DNA of 64,000 nt, from the NCBI GenBank assembly GCA_017451395.1, contig JAFSPR010000052.1:21312-85311 (forward strand), written 5' to 3'. How positions within the stretch are numbered: position 1 is the first letter of the stretch; every line of letters begins with the position of its first letter. The translations under genes and the position numbers were made by a program. This DNA comes from Bacteroidales bacterium (lineage in GTDB: Bacteria > Bacteroidota > Bacteroidia > Bacteroidales > UBA932). Of the stretch, positions 36,478 to 44,541 are shown piece by piece. The notes under the pieces are model-generated. The model worked only from the letters and a program-made list of their open reading frames with translations, did no database searches and was not told the DNA's origin.

Positions 36478-37299
36478 CTAGCGGATATGAATCTCACCCA
36501 TATTGACGCCCATCCAGCCGGTCTGGACAATGGGGACCTTCCTGCCGTCCAGGTTCTTCACGTACTCCGGCTTGTCAAGGAAGGTGTGGGAATGCCCGCC
36601 CACAACAAGGTCTATCCCGCGGGTGGCGGCAACGAGTTGAGGATCGGTGATGTCACCGGGATTATGCTCCGTGTAGCCAATGTGCGTAAGGGCAATCACA
36701 AGGTCACAGTGGGGGCGGAGTTCATCGGCATACTTCTGGACCGTAGGAATCATATCAAACTCAGGAATACGGTTGGCAATGTCACCCGCCAGCATATCCT
36801 TGAGGCTGCAAAGGACGCCGATGATTCCAATGCGGCGACCTGCCTTCTCAACAACCACGCAAGGCTTCACATACTTCCCAAGTTCGAACGGAGAGAAGTC
36901 ATAGTTACACACAACCACGGGAACCTCAAGACTGGAAAGACGCTCCCCAAGAGCCTCGATTCCGTTGTCGAACTCGTGATTTCCAAGAGTGATTGCGTCA
37001 TACTTCATAGCGTTCAGGATCTCAACCTCTACCTTGCCGCCGAACTCACTGAAATAAGACGACCCCTGGCTGAAATCTCCGGCGTGAAGAAGAAGGACAT
37101 TTTCCGGGCCGTCGGCCTTCCTGACGGAGTCCACGTACGCCGCCCTTTCAAGGACGCCGCCCTGCCCCGCGAACTCACCTGTGCGCTCCGGCTCAAGATG
37201 ACTGTGAGTGTCGTTGACGTGCACAATTGTGAGCACGGGGCCACGGTTACAGGCCGCAAGAAGCGTAATGATTGAAAAAACAAATACTATCTTTTTCAT
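36478..37299 (-). CDS. 5'-nucleotidase N-terminal (metallophosphoesterase) subunit, lipoprotein
   Basis: 273 residues. Lipobox LLAAC, then the UshA-type metallophosphoesterase core: HVNDTHSHLEP (first metal site), HAGDFSQGS, GNHEFDNG, and GGHSHTF. It is only the catalytic N-terminal half of a UshA-like 5'-nucleotidase; the substrate-binding C-terminal half is the separate upstream gene, three bases away. Probably works at the periplasmic or outer membrane face, releasing nucleosides for salvage. Confidence 0.88.
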   Translation of the reverse strand: MKKIVFVFSIITLLAACNRGPVLTIVHVNDTHSHLEPERTGEFAGQGGVLERAAYVDSVRKADGPENVLLLHAGDFSQGSSYFSEFGGKVEVEILNAMKYDAITLGNHEFDNGIEALGERLSSLEVPVVVCNYDFSPFELGKYVKPCVVVEKAGRRIGIIGVLCSLKDMLAGDIANRIPEFDMIPTVQKYADELRPHCDLVIALTHIGYTEHNPGDITDPQLVAATRGIDLVVGGHSHTFLDKPEYVKNLDGRKVPIVQTGWMGVNMGEIHIR

Positions 37300-37302
37300 C
37301 TC

Positions 37303-38142
37303 CTAGTCCTCCATAATTACGCGGCCGTCGGCTTTGGCCTCAATGATTTCCCCTTTGGCTTCCTTGCCCTTCACATACCACAGCATAACCTCCTTCAGGA
37401 GCACTGTGGAAAGGGTTACGTCCTCAGCAAGGGCACCGATGTTCAGTTTGTCACCGCCATCCAGAAGGAAGTCTATGGTGGCGACATTGTAGATGCGGTT
37501 GGGATCAATGGGCTCACCGCCAACTAAAGCGCTTACCAGTTTGTGGTCCTTCACGCGGATTGTTGCCCCGGAAGTGGCCTGGAAGGCCTTTGTTCCGGCC
37601 AACTGCTCAAACAGTTCAGTAAGGGCCGATCCCTTCATCTTCACATAGCAGACGTAGTTCTTGAAGGGGAACATAGAAGAGATATCCTCCATAGTGACGG
37701 CGCCCTTTGGCATCGGGACGCGGATACCGCCGAAGTTAGTGACGGAAAAGTCCATCGGCACCTTGAAAAGTTCACTGCCGTAAGCCCTCAGGGCATCGGC
37801 AAAAAGATTTCCAAGAGGGAGGTCAGGGTCTGTCCTTAAGTTAAGGTACTCCCCTGCGCTGTGACCCACAACCGTCTTAAGGGATACAAGGCGGGGCTGG
37901 ACCTCCATAAGGGCTTCCGCAACCTCTGCGACGGGGCTGTCCTCATCAAAGGAGAGGCCGCTTGGAGTAACATATTTGTCGTCATCGAAAGTGCCAAGCG
38001 CGGTATCCTGATTTTCCACCGTTACCGGCTGCGCTGCCGCCCTGTGGCCGTCCATAGGGACAAGACGGTAGTCTATCTCAGGCGCGCAGGCCGTAGCGAC
38101 AACTGCTACGGCCGCGGCCAGTATTATTTCATTCTTAACCAT
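37303..38142 (-). CDS. 5'-nucleotidase C-terminal domain lipoprotein
   Basis: 279 residues. Lipobox VATACAPE. The C-terminal UshA fold is clear: NLFADALRAYG, the substrate-binding NFGGIRVPMPKG, FPFKNYVCYVKMKGSAL, and the ATIDFLLDGGDKLN motif. Contains no metal-binding motifs, so it needs the N-terminal subunit encoded directly downstream. Its start overlaps the upstream permease gene by 19 bp. Confidence 0.85.
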   Translation of the reverse strand: MVKNEIILAAAVAVVATACAPEIDYRLVPMDGHRAAAQPVTVENQDTALGTFDDDKYVTPSGLSFDEDSPVAEVAEALMEVQPRLVSLKTVVGHSAGEYLNLRTDPDLPLGNLFADALRAYGSELFKVPMDFSVTNFGGIRVPMPKGAVTMEDISSMFPFKNYVCYVKMKGSALTELFEQLAGTKAFQATSGATIRVKDHKLVSALVGGEPIDPNRIYNVATIDFLLDGGDKLNIGALAEDVTLSTVLLKEVMLWYVKGKEAKGEIIEAKADGRVIMED

Positions 38143-39533
38143 TTCCAGAGGTCTTTGAAAGTGGATTTCTTGCCGTACATAAGGATACCCACCTTATAGA
38201 TTTTGGCCGATGCCCAGGCGCACGCGACAAAGGTTCCTATGAGGAGCACTATGCTGAGAACAAGTTGCCACATAGGCACGCTGAAAGGAATACGGGCAAG
38301 CATCACGATGGGGCTGGTGAAAGGAATCATCGAGAACCAGAACACCAGCTGGCTGTCCGGGGCCTTGAAGGCATACAGGGCCACGAAGAAGCCCAGCATA
38401 AGCGGGATGGTGATGGGAAGTTGCAACTGGGAACTGTCTCCCTCGTTCTCCACGGCGCTGCCGATAGCCGCGAAGAGCGACGCATACAGCAGGTATCCGA
38501 AGATGAAGAAGAACAGGAACGCGATTCCAATCTCTGCCAGATTGATATTGCCGAGGGTGCTCATAATAACCTCCATTCCGGAAGGTTCTCCGGCCGATAC
38601 TGCAGTGGTGTCGGTAACAGCCTTCAGGGAGTCTTCAAGGGTGAGCTGGCCGGGAAGATTGACATCCGGAGACATCTGCTGGACCATTTCAGTGGTGGGA
38701 TCGTCACTCATAAGGCCCATAATCTTGTCCTTGCCGATTATACCCATAGCAACGCCAAGCAGCATTCCTGTAAGGAGTATCCACAGCAGGAACTGCGTAA
38801 TGGCAACAAGGGCAACGCCGATAATCTTGCCAAAGAGAAGTTCACTGGCCTTCACGGAAGACACCAGGACCTCTACCACGCGGGAGCTCTTCTCCTCTAT
38901 AACGGAACTCATAACCATACCGGAGAACAGGGCGATGAACATATAGATGGCCATTCCCAGAATCATACTGAGGGCCATGTAGATACCGGATTCCGATATG
39001 GTTTCCTTGCCGGATTCATCAATGGTGTAGCTGCGGAGCTTTACGTTTGACTTTACGCCCGCCATAATCTCCTCCAGATTCTCAACGCCAGACTGCTCTA
39101 TGCGATAAGCCTCAACTGCATCGTTGATACGGTCCTCTATCATTGAGCCGGTGTCCATACCGAGGGGTTTCTCGCTGTAGCAATCGGCCTTGACGCTCCT
39201 GGATTCAGGATCAAGCTCCGAGATGCTAAGGAGAACATCTACGCCTGCGGCCTTGAGGTTAGACTTAAGGCTGTCTGCAATTGCATCCGGTCCAAGGTCT
39301 ATGTAATCTGTAACGTCGTTGTCTTCCAGGTAAGGGAGCACAATGCCGCTGCGGTCAATGACGCCAACCTTCTTGGCCTCTTCCTTTGTACCCATCATAA
39401 TGACGGTAGGAAGGATGCAGATTGCTGCAAAAAGGATTGGAGCCAGGAAAGTGATAAGGAGGAAACTCTTCTTCTTTACCTTGTTAAGGTATTCGCGCTG
39501 GATTATTATTCCTAATTTCTTGAAGTTCATCAT
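38124..39533 (-). CDS. ABC-2 type (NatB-like) transporter permease
   Basis: 469 residues. One N-terminal helix (SFLLITFLAPILFAAI), a large extracytoplasmic region of about 140 residues, then six further helices (LGMAIYMFIALFSGMVMSSV, VEEKSS-type Glu motif RVVEVLVSSVKA, and a late FWFSMIPFTSPIVMLARIPF), the pattern of NatB sodium exporters. Paired with the NatA-like ATPase encoded immediately upstream; the substrate is not determined by sequence. Confidence 0.87.
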   Translation of the reverse strand: MMNFKKLGIIIQREYLNKVKKKSFLLITFLAPILFAAICILPTVIMMGTKEEAKKVGVIDRSGIVLPYLEDNDVTDYIDLGPDAIADSLKSNLKAAGVDVLLSISELDPESRSVKADCYSEKPLGMDTGSMIEDRINDAVEAYRIEQSGVENLEEIMAGVKSNVKLRSYTIDESGKETISESGIYMALSMILGMAIYMFIALFSGMVMSSVIEEKSSRVVEVLVSSVKASELLFGKIIGVALVAITQFLLWILLTGMLLGVAMGIIGKDKIMGLMSDDPTTEMVQQMSPDVNLPGQLTLEDSLKAVTDTTAVSAGEPSGMEVIMSTLGNINLAEIGIAFLFFFIFGYLLYASLFAAIGSAVENEGDSSQLQLPITIPLMLGFFVALYAFKAPDSQLVFWFSMIPFTSPIVMLARIPFSVPMWQLVLSIVLLIGTFVACAWASAKIYKVGILMYGKKSTFKDLWKWLRMK

Positions 39534-39536
39534 AAC

Positions 39537-40394
39537 CTATTCCTCCTCTCCTTTAACCAGTTTGATAAAAATGTCGTTCATACGGGGGATGACCTCCTTG
39601 AAGGAGTTGATGGTCACTCCACGGCCGATAAGTTCAGTCAGTTTGGCATTTACATCCGGACGCGCGACAACAATGCTGCGGCGCGCCAGGGTATCGTCAG
39701 TGAACTCAATCTCCACGTTGTCCTCCCCGTGCTGACGGCGGATTTCATCCGTGCCGCCGCAAACCACCAGTTTGCCGTGATTGATGAGGGCTATGTTCTC
39801 ACAGAGTTCCTCCACGGATTCCATATTGTGGGTGGAAAGGATGATGGTTGCTCCTTCGTCCTTCAGACGCAGGATCTCCTTACGAATGAGGTCTACGTTA
39901 ACTGGGTCAAAGCCGGAAAAAGGCTCGTCCAGTATCATCAGACTGGGTTTATGGACCACGGTGGTTATGAATTGGACCTTCTGGGCCATACCCTTGGAGA
40001 GTTCCTCCACCTTCTTCCCCCACCAGTCTGCTATATCAAAGCGCACAAACCATTTCTTAAGTTCCACTGCGGCATCACGGGCGCTCATTCCCTTTAACTG
40101 GGCAAGGTACATAGCCTGGTCCCCCACCTTCATCTTGCGGTAAAGGCCGCGTTCCTCGGGGAGGTAGCCTATGCGCGCTACATCGGCCTCTGTAATAGGG
40201 TGGCCCTGGAAAAGGATCTGGCCCTGGGAGGCGATGGTTATGCGGTTTATGATGCGGATGAGGGTACTTTTACCCGCACCGTTTGGCCCAAGGAGGCCAA
40301 AGATCTTGCCCTCAGGGATTTCCAGCGACACATTGTCCAGCGCCACCTTTTCCCCGAAGGTCTTGGTTACGTTCTTAACTTCAATAATTGCCAT
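39537..40394 (-). CDS. ABC transporter ATP-binding protein (NatA-like)
   Basis: 285 residues. Walker A GPNGAGKST, Q-loop YLPEERGLY, signature LSKGMAQKVQ, Walker B LMILDEPFSG and switch His in LSTHNME are intact. C-terminal 60 residues form a small extra domain typical of NatA-type ATPases. Precedes the ABC-2 permease by three bases; together they form a two-component exporter. Confidence 0.92.
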   Translation of the reverse strand: MAIIEVKNVTKTFGEKVALDNVSLEIPEGKIFGLLGPNGAGKSTLIRIINRITIASQGQILFQGHPITEADVARIGYLPEERGLYRKMKVGDQAMYLAQLKGMSARDAAVELKKWFVRFDIADWWGKKVEELSKGMAQKVQFITTVVHKPSLMILDEPFSGFDPVNVDLIRKEILRLKDEGATIILSTHNMESVEELCENIALINHGKLVVCGGTDEIRRQHGEDNVEIEFTDDTLARRSIVVARPDVNAKLTELIGRGVTINSFKEVIPRMNDIFIKLVKGEEE

Positions 40395-40405
40395 CTTCTC
40401 TTTTT

Positions 40406-41443
40406 CTATGATAAGATTTTTGCTACTAACTCTGTCAGAAGATCTGCCGGCGTGGCTTCACCGGCGTCTCCGCCCTTACCCTTGTAGTCGTACTCCGCGA
40501 GGAGGGAAATTACGGCCTGGCAGGCCTGGAGGGGATAATATCTCACCGCTGCGTCGTATTCCCTAAGGAAATACGGGTTTACGCCAAGCGCCTTTGCCAC
40601 GTCCCCTTGAGAGGGGCGCTGAGGCAGGATGGCGTGATACTTGAGGATGCGGCTGAAATGCGTGAAAAGCGGTGCCACGGCCATAGGAAGCATAAAACGC
40701 GGCTGCTCCCCAATATGCGCCGCAATTGTGAGCGCCCGCGCGCTTTCCCTGTAACTGAGGCACTTTGTAAGTTCAAAGATGCTGTACTGCCTGCTTATGC
40801 CGATATTCTTCTCAATGTCCTCAACGGAAATCTCCTTCACGCCCTCCGGGAGGTTTTTGAGGAGTTTCTCCGTCTCCACGGCAATTTTGCCAAGGTCAGT
40901 GCCGGCGCTTTCTGCAAGGAGGGCCGATGCCTCCGGGTGGATACTGAGCCCCAGCCCCTGGTAATAGTCATTGATCCATTTTGGGACCTCATAGTCCCTT
41001 AGGGCCGGTGAATCCACCACCACGCCCGTCTTGAGGACGGTTTTGTAAAGGGCCTTCCGTTTATCGGCCGATGCCCCGTGCAGAAGGATCACAAGGACCG
41101 TGCTGTCAAGGGGATTCTCGCAGTAAAGGGCTAGTTCCTCAAGGGATTTCATCTGCTGGGCTTCCTTCACCACCACAAGCTGACGCTCCGCCATCATAGG
41201 GAAACGCCTGGCGGCCGTTATCACGGTCTCTGCGTCCACGTCCGAGCCGTAGCACACCGTCTGGTTGAAGTCCTTCTCCCAGTCCTGAAGACAGTTTTCA
41301 AGGATTGCGTCACAGACAAGGTCCGGGTAATAGGGCTCATCTCCCATAAGCAGATATACACACTTGAAGATGCCGCCACGGACATCTTCAAGTATGTTTC
41401 GGACCTGCCTTGCGGTCTCTATGTAACCCTTCTGGGCAGCCAC
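40406..41443 (-). CDS. holA: DNA polymerase III delta subunit
   Basis: 345 residues. The clamp-loader delta subunit: N-terminal YLLMGDEPYYPDLVCDAI (P-loop-like fold without a functional Walker A), AEDQLVVVKEAQQM-like strand (here ERQLVVVKEAQQM), and the KIAVETEKLLKNL helix. It opens the beta sliding clamp. In the operon between hpf (1 bp) and natA (11 bp), a purely co-transcriptional arrangement. Confidence 0.87.
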   Translation of the reverse strand: MAAQKGYIETARQVRNILEDVRGGIFKCVYLLMGDEPYYPDLVCDAILENCLQDWEKDFNQTVCYGSDVDAETVITAARRFPMMAERQLVVVKEAQQMKSLEELALYCENPLDSTVLVILLHGASADKRKALYKTVLKTGVVVDSPALRDYEVPKWINDYYQGLGLSIHPEASALLAESAGTDLGKIAVETEKLLKNLPEGVKEISVEDIEKNIGISRQYSIFELTKCLSYRESARALTIAAHIGEQPRFMLPMAVAPLFTHFSRILKYHAILPQRPSQGDVAKALGVNPYFLREYDAAVRYYPLQACQAVISLLAEYDYKGKGGDAGEATPADLLTELVAKILS

Positions 41444-41444
41444 T

Positions 41445-41735
41445 TTATTTGGAGAATTTCTTTTCCTTGGCGCGTACGATACGCTCCTTGAGGGCGTCTG
41501 CGGCGTCTGTCACCGCTTCTTCGAAGGTACGCGCGTTGCGTTCAATGAGGAGATCCTCGCCGGGAATGCGGGTTTGGAGTTTTACGCACTTGTTTTCTGC
41601 GTCCGGAAGGAGGGAGAGGGTGACGTCAATGTCTCCTAGATTGTCGAAGAATTTCTCTACCTTACCAACTTTCTTCTGGATGTAGTCCAGCAGCTTCTCG
41701 TCTGCGTCGAACTTGAGGGACTTAACGTTAATCAT
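41445..41735 (-). CDS. hpf: Ribosome hibernation promoting factor, short HPF/YfiA type
   Basis: 96 residues, the short form without the dimerising C-terminal domain. Beta-alpha-beta-beta-beta-alpha order is visible: INVKSLKFDADEKLLDYIQKKVGKVEKFF, then a VTLSLLPDAENKCVKLQTRIP hairpin and the EEAVTDAADALKERIVRAKEK helix. Binds the 30S A/P site in slow growth. Eight bp overlap with the recombinase gene upstream. Confidence 0.88.
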   Translation of the reverse strand: MINVKSLKFDADEKLLDYIQKKVGKVEKFFDNLGDIDVTLSLLPDAENKCVKLQTRIPGEDLLIERNARTFEEAVTDAADALKERIVRAKEKKFSK

Positions 41736-42675
41736 TGTTACCTGTTTTTTTTGCCCTTGGATGGGCGATTAAGTATTGTTGTTTGAGCCGTGCGACTGAA
41801 TTGTGGGTGTAAACCTCCGTGGCGGCAAGGTTTGCGTGGCCAAGCATCTCTTCGATTGCGTTAAGGTCTGCGCCTTCCTGCAAAAGGGCAGTGGCAAGAG
41901 TGTGCCTTAACACGTGGGGGGATTTCCTCCCGGTGATGCCGTAGCCGTCCAGTTCCTTCTTGACCGCCCTGTCCACGTATTCCGGATAGAGGGCCCCGCC
42001 CTTTTCCGTAACAAGCAGTGGATCCCGGGGGGTACGGGACGCTTCAGTCATACTTGCTGCTTTCAAATATAGTGAAATTTCCTGAGTTAGAGAAGGAATG
42101 AGGGGAATTTCTCTCATTTTGTCCCCTTTTCCCGTGACTCTCAGGGTGCCGCGGGAGAAATCCACGCTGCCGATTGTAAGGGAAAGAAGTTCCGCGCGGC
42201 GTATTCCCGTGCCGTAGAGGATGCTTATTATAAGGCGCCTCAAGCGTCTTTTGTAGAGTTCAGCAAATAGGGGTTCACGGGGGTTCAGGCTCTCAAGGAG
42301 GGTGAGTTCATCCTCCCCCGCCGCGTGGGCGGTTTCCTTCAGGTACTCATCCATAGAACTCTCCCTGTAGTATTCCGGAAGGCGTTTTTCCATCTTTGGA
42401 CGCTTCACTCCCCTCACCGGATTTGAAGTCATCTTCCCTTCCTTAATGAGATAGTTGCAGTAGCCGCTCAGGGCGCTCAGGTGCAGATGCACCGTCCTTG
42501 GCTTGTAGCCTGAGCCTATGAGATGGGCCTCGTACTCCCTTATCCTTGACGGGATGAGGTCAGGCTCTCCCCCGCACCATTCACTGAACGATGTCAGGGC
42601 ATCGGCATAGAGGGCCTGCGTCCTGGGAGAGTATCTCCGGACGTCCCTTATGTAGGCTATGTACCTGTTTATCAT
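41728..42675 (-). CDS. xerC: Tyrosine recombinase XerC/XerD
   Basis: 315 residues, full length. N-terminal SAM-like core-binding domain, then the catalytic set: Arg159 (TGIRRAEL), Lys183 region (TGKGDKMRE), His254-Leu-Arg257 (SPHVLRH), His280 (LGH) and Tyr289 (ATEVYTH). Housekeeping role in resolving chromosome dimers at dif. Chromosomal context (between cca and hpf, no phage genes) argues against a prophage integrase. XerC against XerD cannot be fixed by sequence reading. Confidence 0.87.
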   Translation of the reverse strand: MINRYIAYIRDVRRYSPRTQALYADALTSFSEWCGGEPDLIPSRIREYEAHLIGSGYKPRTVHLHLSALSGYCNYLIKEGKMTSNPVRGVKRPKMEKRLPEYYRESSMDEYLKETAHAAGEDELTLLESLNPREPLFAELYKRRLRRLIISILYGTGIRRAELLSLTIGSVDFSRGTLRVTGKGDKMREIPLIPSLTQEISLYLKAASMTEASRTPRDPLLVTEKGGALYPEYVDRAVKKELDGYGITGRKSPHVLRHTLATALLQEGADLNAIEEMLGHANLAATEVYTHNSVARLKQQYLIAHPRAKKTGNND

Positions 42676-44105
42676 CGATTTTTTGGGAAAAGTCCCAGCT
42701 CCGCAGCGCGCTCCCGCATAAAGGCATCGGCATCCTCAAAAGTGTTGGGGATAACCCCGTCAAGGATGGCTTCCTTCACCATTTCCTTGAGATGGCCGAT
42801 TGTATTGCACGGCTCTATGCCGAAGAGTTCCATTATATAGTCCCCTGTGATGGGGTTCTTCCAGTTGCGGATTTCGTCCTTTGCCTCAACCTCCGCCATC
42901 TTCTCCTTCACCAGTTCAAAGTTCCGGCGAAGCCTTGCAACCTTTGCGGGATTCTTTGAAGTTATATCGGCATTGCAGAGGAGCATAAGGTCATCTATGT
43001 CCTCACCGGCGTCAAAAAGAAGCCTTCTGACGGCACTGTCCGTAACCCCGTCGTCCACAAGGGCGATGGGCCTCAGGTGCAGCCCGACCAGTTTCTGGAC
43101 GTATTTCATCTTCTCATTGAGGGGCATCTTCAGGGACTTGAAGATCTGGGGCACCATACGGGCTCCCACTACCTCGTGGCCGTGGAATGTCCAGCCCTGG
43201 CCCTGCACAAAGCGCTTGCTGACGGGCTTTCCTATATCGTGAAGAAGCGCGGCCCAGTGTAACCAGAGGTTTGGCTCACGGCCTTCTTCCTGCTCAAACA
43301 GGACTACGTTGTCAAGAACCTCCAGGGTGTGGGAGAAGTTCTCCTTGTGGCCCTTTCCGTCTACGGTTTCAGTGCCCTTGAGGCGCACAAGTTCCGGGAG
43401 GAACTGCTCCAGAAGGCCTGTCTCATCCATAAGGCGGAACGCCGTGGAGGGCTTTTTTGTAAGGAGCATCTTGTCCAGTTCCTCAACTATCCTCTCACGG
43501 GAAAGGATTTTCAGGCGGCCCGCCATCCTTTTCATCGCGTCAAGGGATTCGGGGACTATCGTGAAGCCAAGCCTTGTTGCAAAGCGGATGGCGCGGAGCA
43601 TCCTCAATGGGTCGTCGGAGTAGGTCTGCTCCGGGTCCAGGGGCGTACGGATGATGCCCGCCGCAAGGTCCCTGATGCCGCCGAATGGGTCTACGAGGGC
43701 GCCGTAGTCATCGGCCTGAAGGGAAAAAGCCATAGCGTTTATGGTGAAATCCCTCCTTAACTGGTCTTCCTCAAGGGTGCCGTCCTCCACCACGGGTTTT
43801 CTGGAATTACGGTCGTAGGATTCCTTCCGGGCGCCCACGAATTCCACCTCCATACCTTTATACCTCAGCATAGCGGTCCCGAAGTTACGGAAAACGGACA
43901 CCTTGGCCCCGCACTTTGCGGCAACTGCCTCGGCAAGGGCTATTCCGGAGCCCTCCACAACTATGTCTATGTCGTCGTTGGGGATGCCAAGGAAGCAGTC
44001 ACGGACGTAACCGCCTATCACAAAGGCCCTTACGCCCAGTTCCCTGGCCGTATTTCCCACTAGGCTGAATACGGCGTGGTCCAGATATCCTTCCGTCCTT
44101 GTCAT
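42672..44105 (-). CDS. cca: tRNA CCA-adding nucleotidyltransferase with HD domain
   Basis: 477 residues from ATG at 44105, where the start overlaps the upstream gene's stop (ATGA). Class II nucleotidyltransferase head: GGYVRDCFLGIPNDDIDIV with the catalytic Asp pair, then RRDFTINAMAF, DPLRMLRAIRFATRLGF and the HD domain (LLHDIGKPVS). Adds or repairs the tRNA 3' CCA. Longer variants starting at 44123 would run into the preceding gene. Four bp overlap with xerC. Confidence 0.93.
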   Translation of the reverse strand: MTRTEGYLDHAVFSLVGNTARELGVRAFVIGGYVRDCFLGIPNDDIDIVVEGSGIALAEAVAAKCGAKVSVFRNFGTAMLRYKGMEVEFVGARKESYDRNSRKPVVEDGTLEEDQLRRDFTINAMAFSLQADDYGALVDPFGGIRDLAAGIIRTPLDPEQTYSDDPLRMLRAIRFATRLGFTIVPESLDAMKRMAGRLKILSRERIVEELDKMLLTKKPSTAFRLMDETGLLEQFLPELVRLKGTETVDGKGHKENFSHTLEVLDNVVLFEQEEGREPNLWLHWAALLHDIGKPVSKRFVQGQGWTFHGHEVVGARMVPQIFKSLKMPLNEKMKYVQKLVGLHLRPIALVDDGVTDSAVRRLLFDAGEDIDDLMLLCNADITSKNPAKVARLRRNFELVKEKMAEVEAKDEIRNWKNPITGDYIMELFGIEPCNTIGHLKEMVKEAILDGVIPNTFEDADAFMRERAAELGLFPKNR

Positions 44106-44503
44106 TGAAGCATTTCCTCCCACCTGGGGGCTTTCTGCATAAATTCCCAGCCGCCCATCACTCTCTTGAACATAAAGGTCTTTTCACCGTTTGTGACGGC
44201 AACGTACTTCACGTCAAGTTCATTGTTATAGCGTATGGCCTGGTCCACCACTTCCTGGCTCAGTTCAACCTCCGGCCTTTTGCATTCCACTATCATTATG
44301 GGCCTGGCGCTACGGTCATACACAAGGATATCGGCCCTGTAATCCTTGGCGCCGTGCCTGAAAGAGACTTCGGAACCCATCATATGCTCAGGCACGCCCA
44401 TTCCCTGGTGAAGAACGGAGATGAACCACTGCCTCACGGCTTCCTCCGGCGTATTGCGCACGCTCTTACGCCGCAGCGGGTCCCATATGTAGTCACTTTG
44501 CAT
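44102..44503 (-). CDS. HsdR N-terminal-domain protein (PD-(D/E)XK nuclease-like)
   Basis: 133 residues. Matches the small HSDR_N_2 family, the nuclease-type N-terminal part of type I restriction subunits: RADILVYDRSARPIMIVECKRP contains D-x(n)-E-x-K, the PD-(D/E)XK active-site pattern. It is a standalone domain with no ATPase or methylase neighbours, so it is unlikely to be a restriction system. First gene of the nine-gene minus-strand operon. A -7 box ends only four bases before the ATG, pointing to a leaderless message. Confidence 0.78.
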   Translation of the reverse strand: MQSDYIWDPLRRKSVRNTPEEAVRQWFISVLHQGMGVPEHMMGSEVSFRHGAKDYRADILVYDRSARPIMIVECKRPEVELSQEVVDQAIRYNNELDVKYVAVTNGEKTFMFKRVMGGWEFMQKAPRWEEMLQ

Positions 44504-44507
44504 ACTG

Positions 44508-44515
44508 CAAAAATA
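44508..44515 (-). promoter_or_regulatory. -7 box directly at the start of the nuclease-like gene
   Basis: TATTTTTG on the minus strand, separated from the ATG (44503) by only four bases. Confidence 0.55.
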
Positions 44516-44528
44516 CAAAATTATTGCT

Positions 44529-44536
44529 TATCTTTA
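44529..44536 (+). promoter_or_regulatory. -7 box of the DPP IV gene
   Basis: TATCTTTA (one deviation from TAnnTTTG), five bases before the ATG at 44542. Divergent to the box at 44508. Confidence 0.4.
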
Positions 44537-44541
44537 CGGCT

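Noticed and set aside
41728-42675. Prophage or integrative element suggested by the tyrosine recombinase
   Set aside because: The gene lies inside a housekeeping operon (cca, hpf, holA) and has no phage neighbours or attachment repeats; it is a Xer-type enzyme.
44102-44503. Type I restriction system
   Set aside because: Only the nuclease-like N-terminal domain is present; there is no helicase, specificity or methylase gene.
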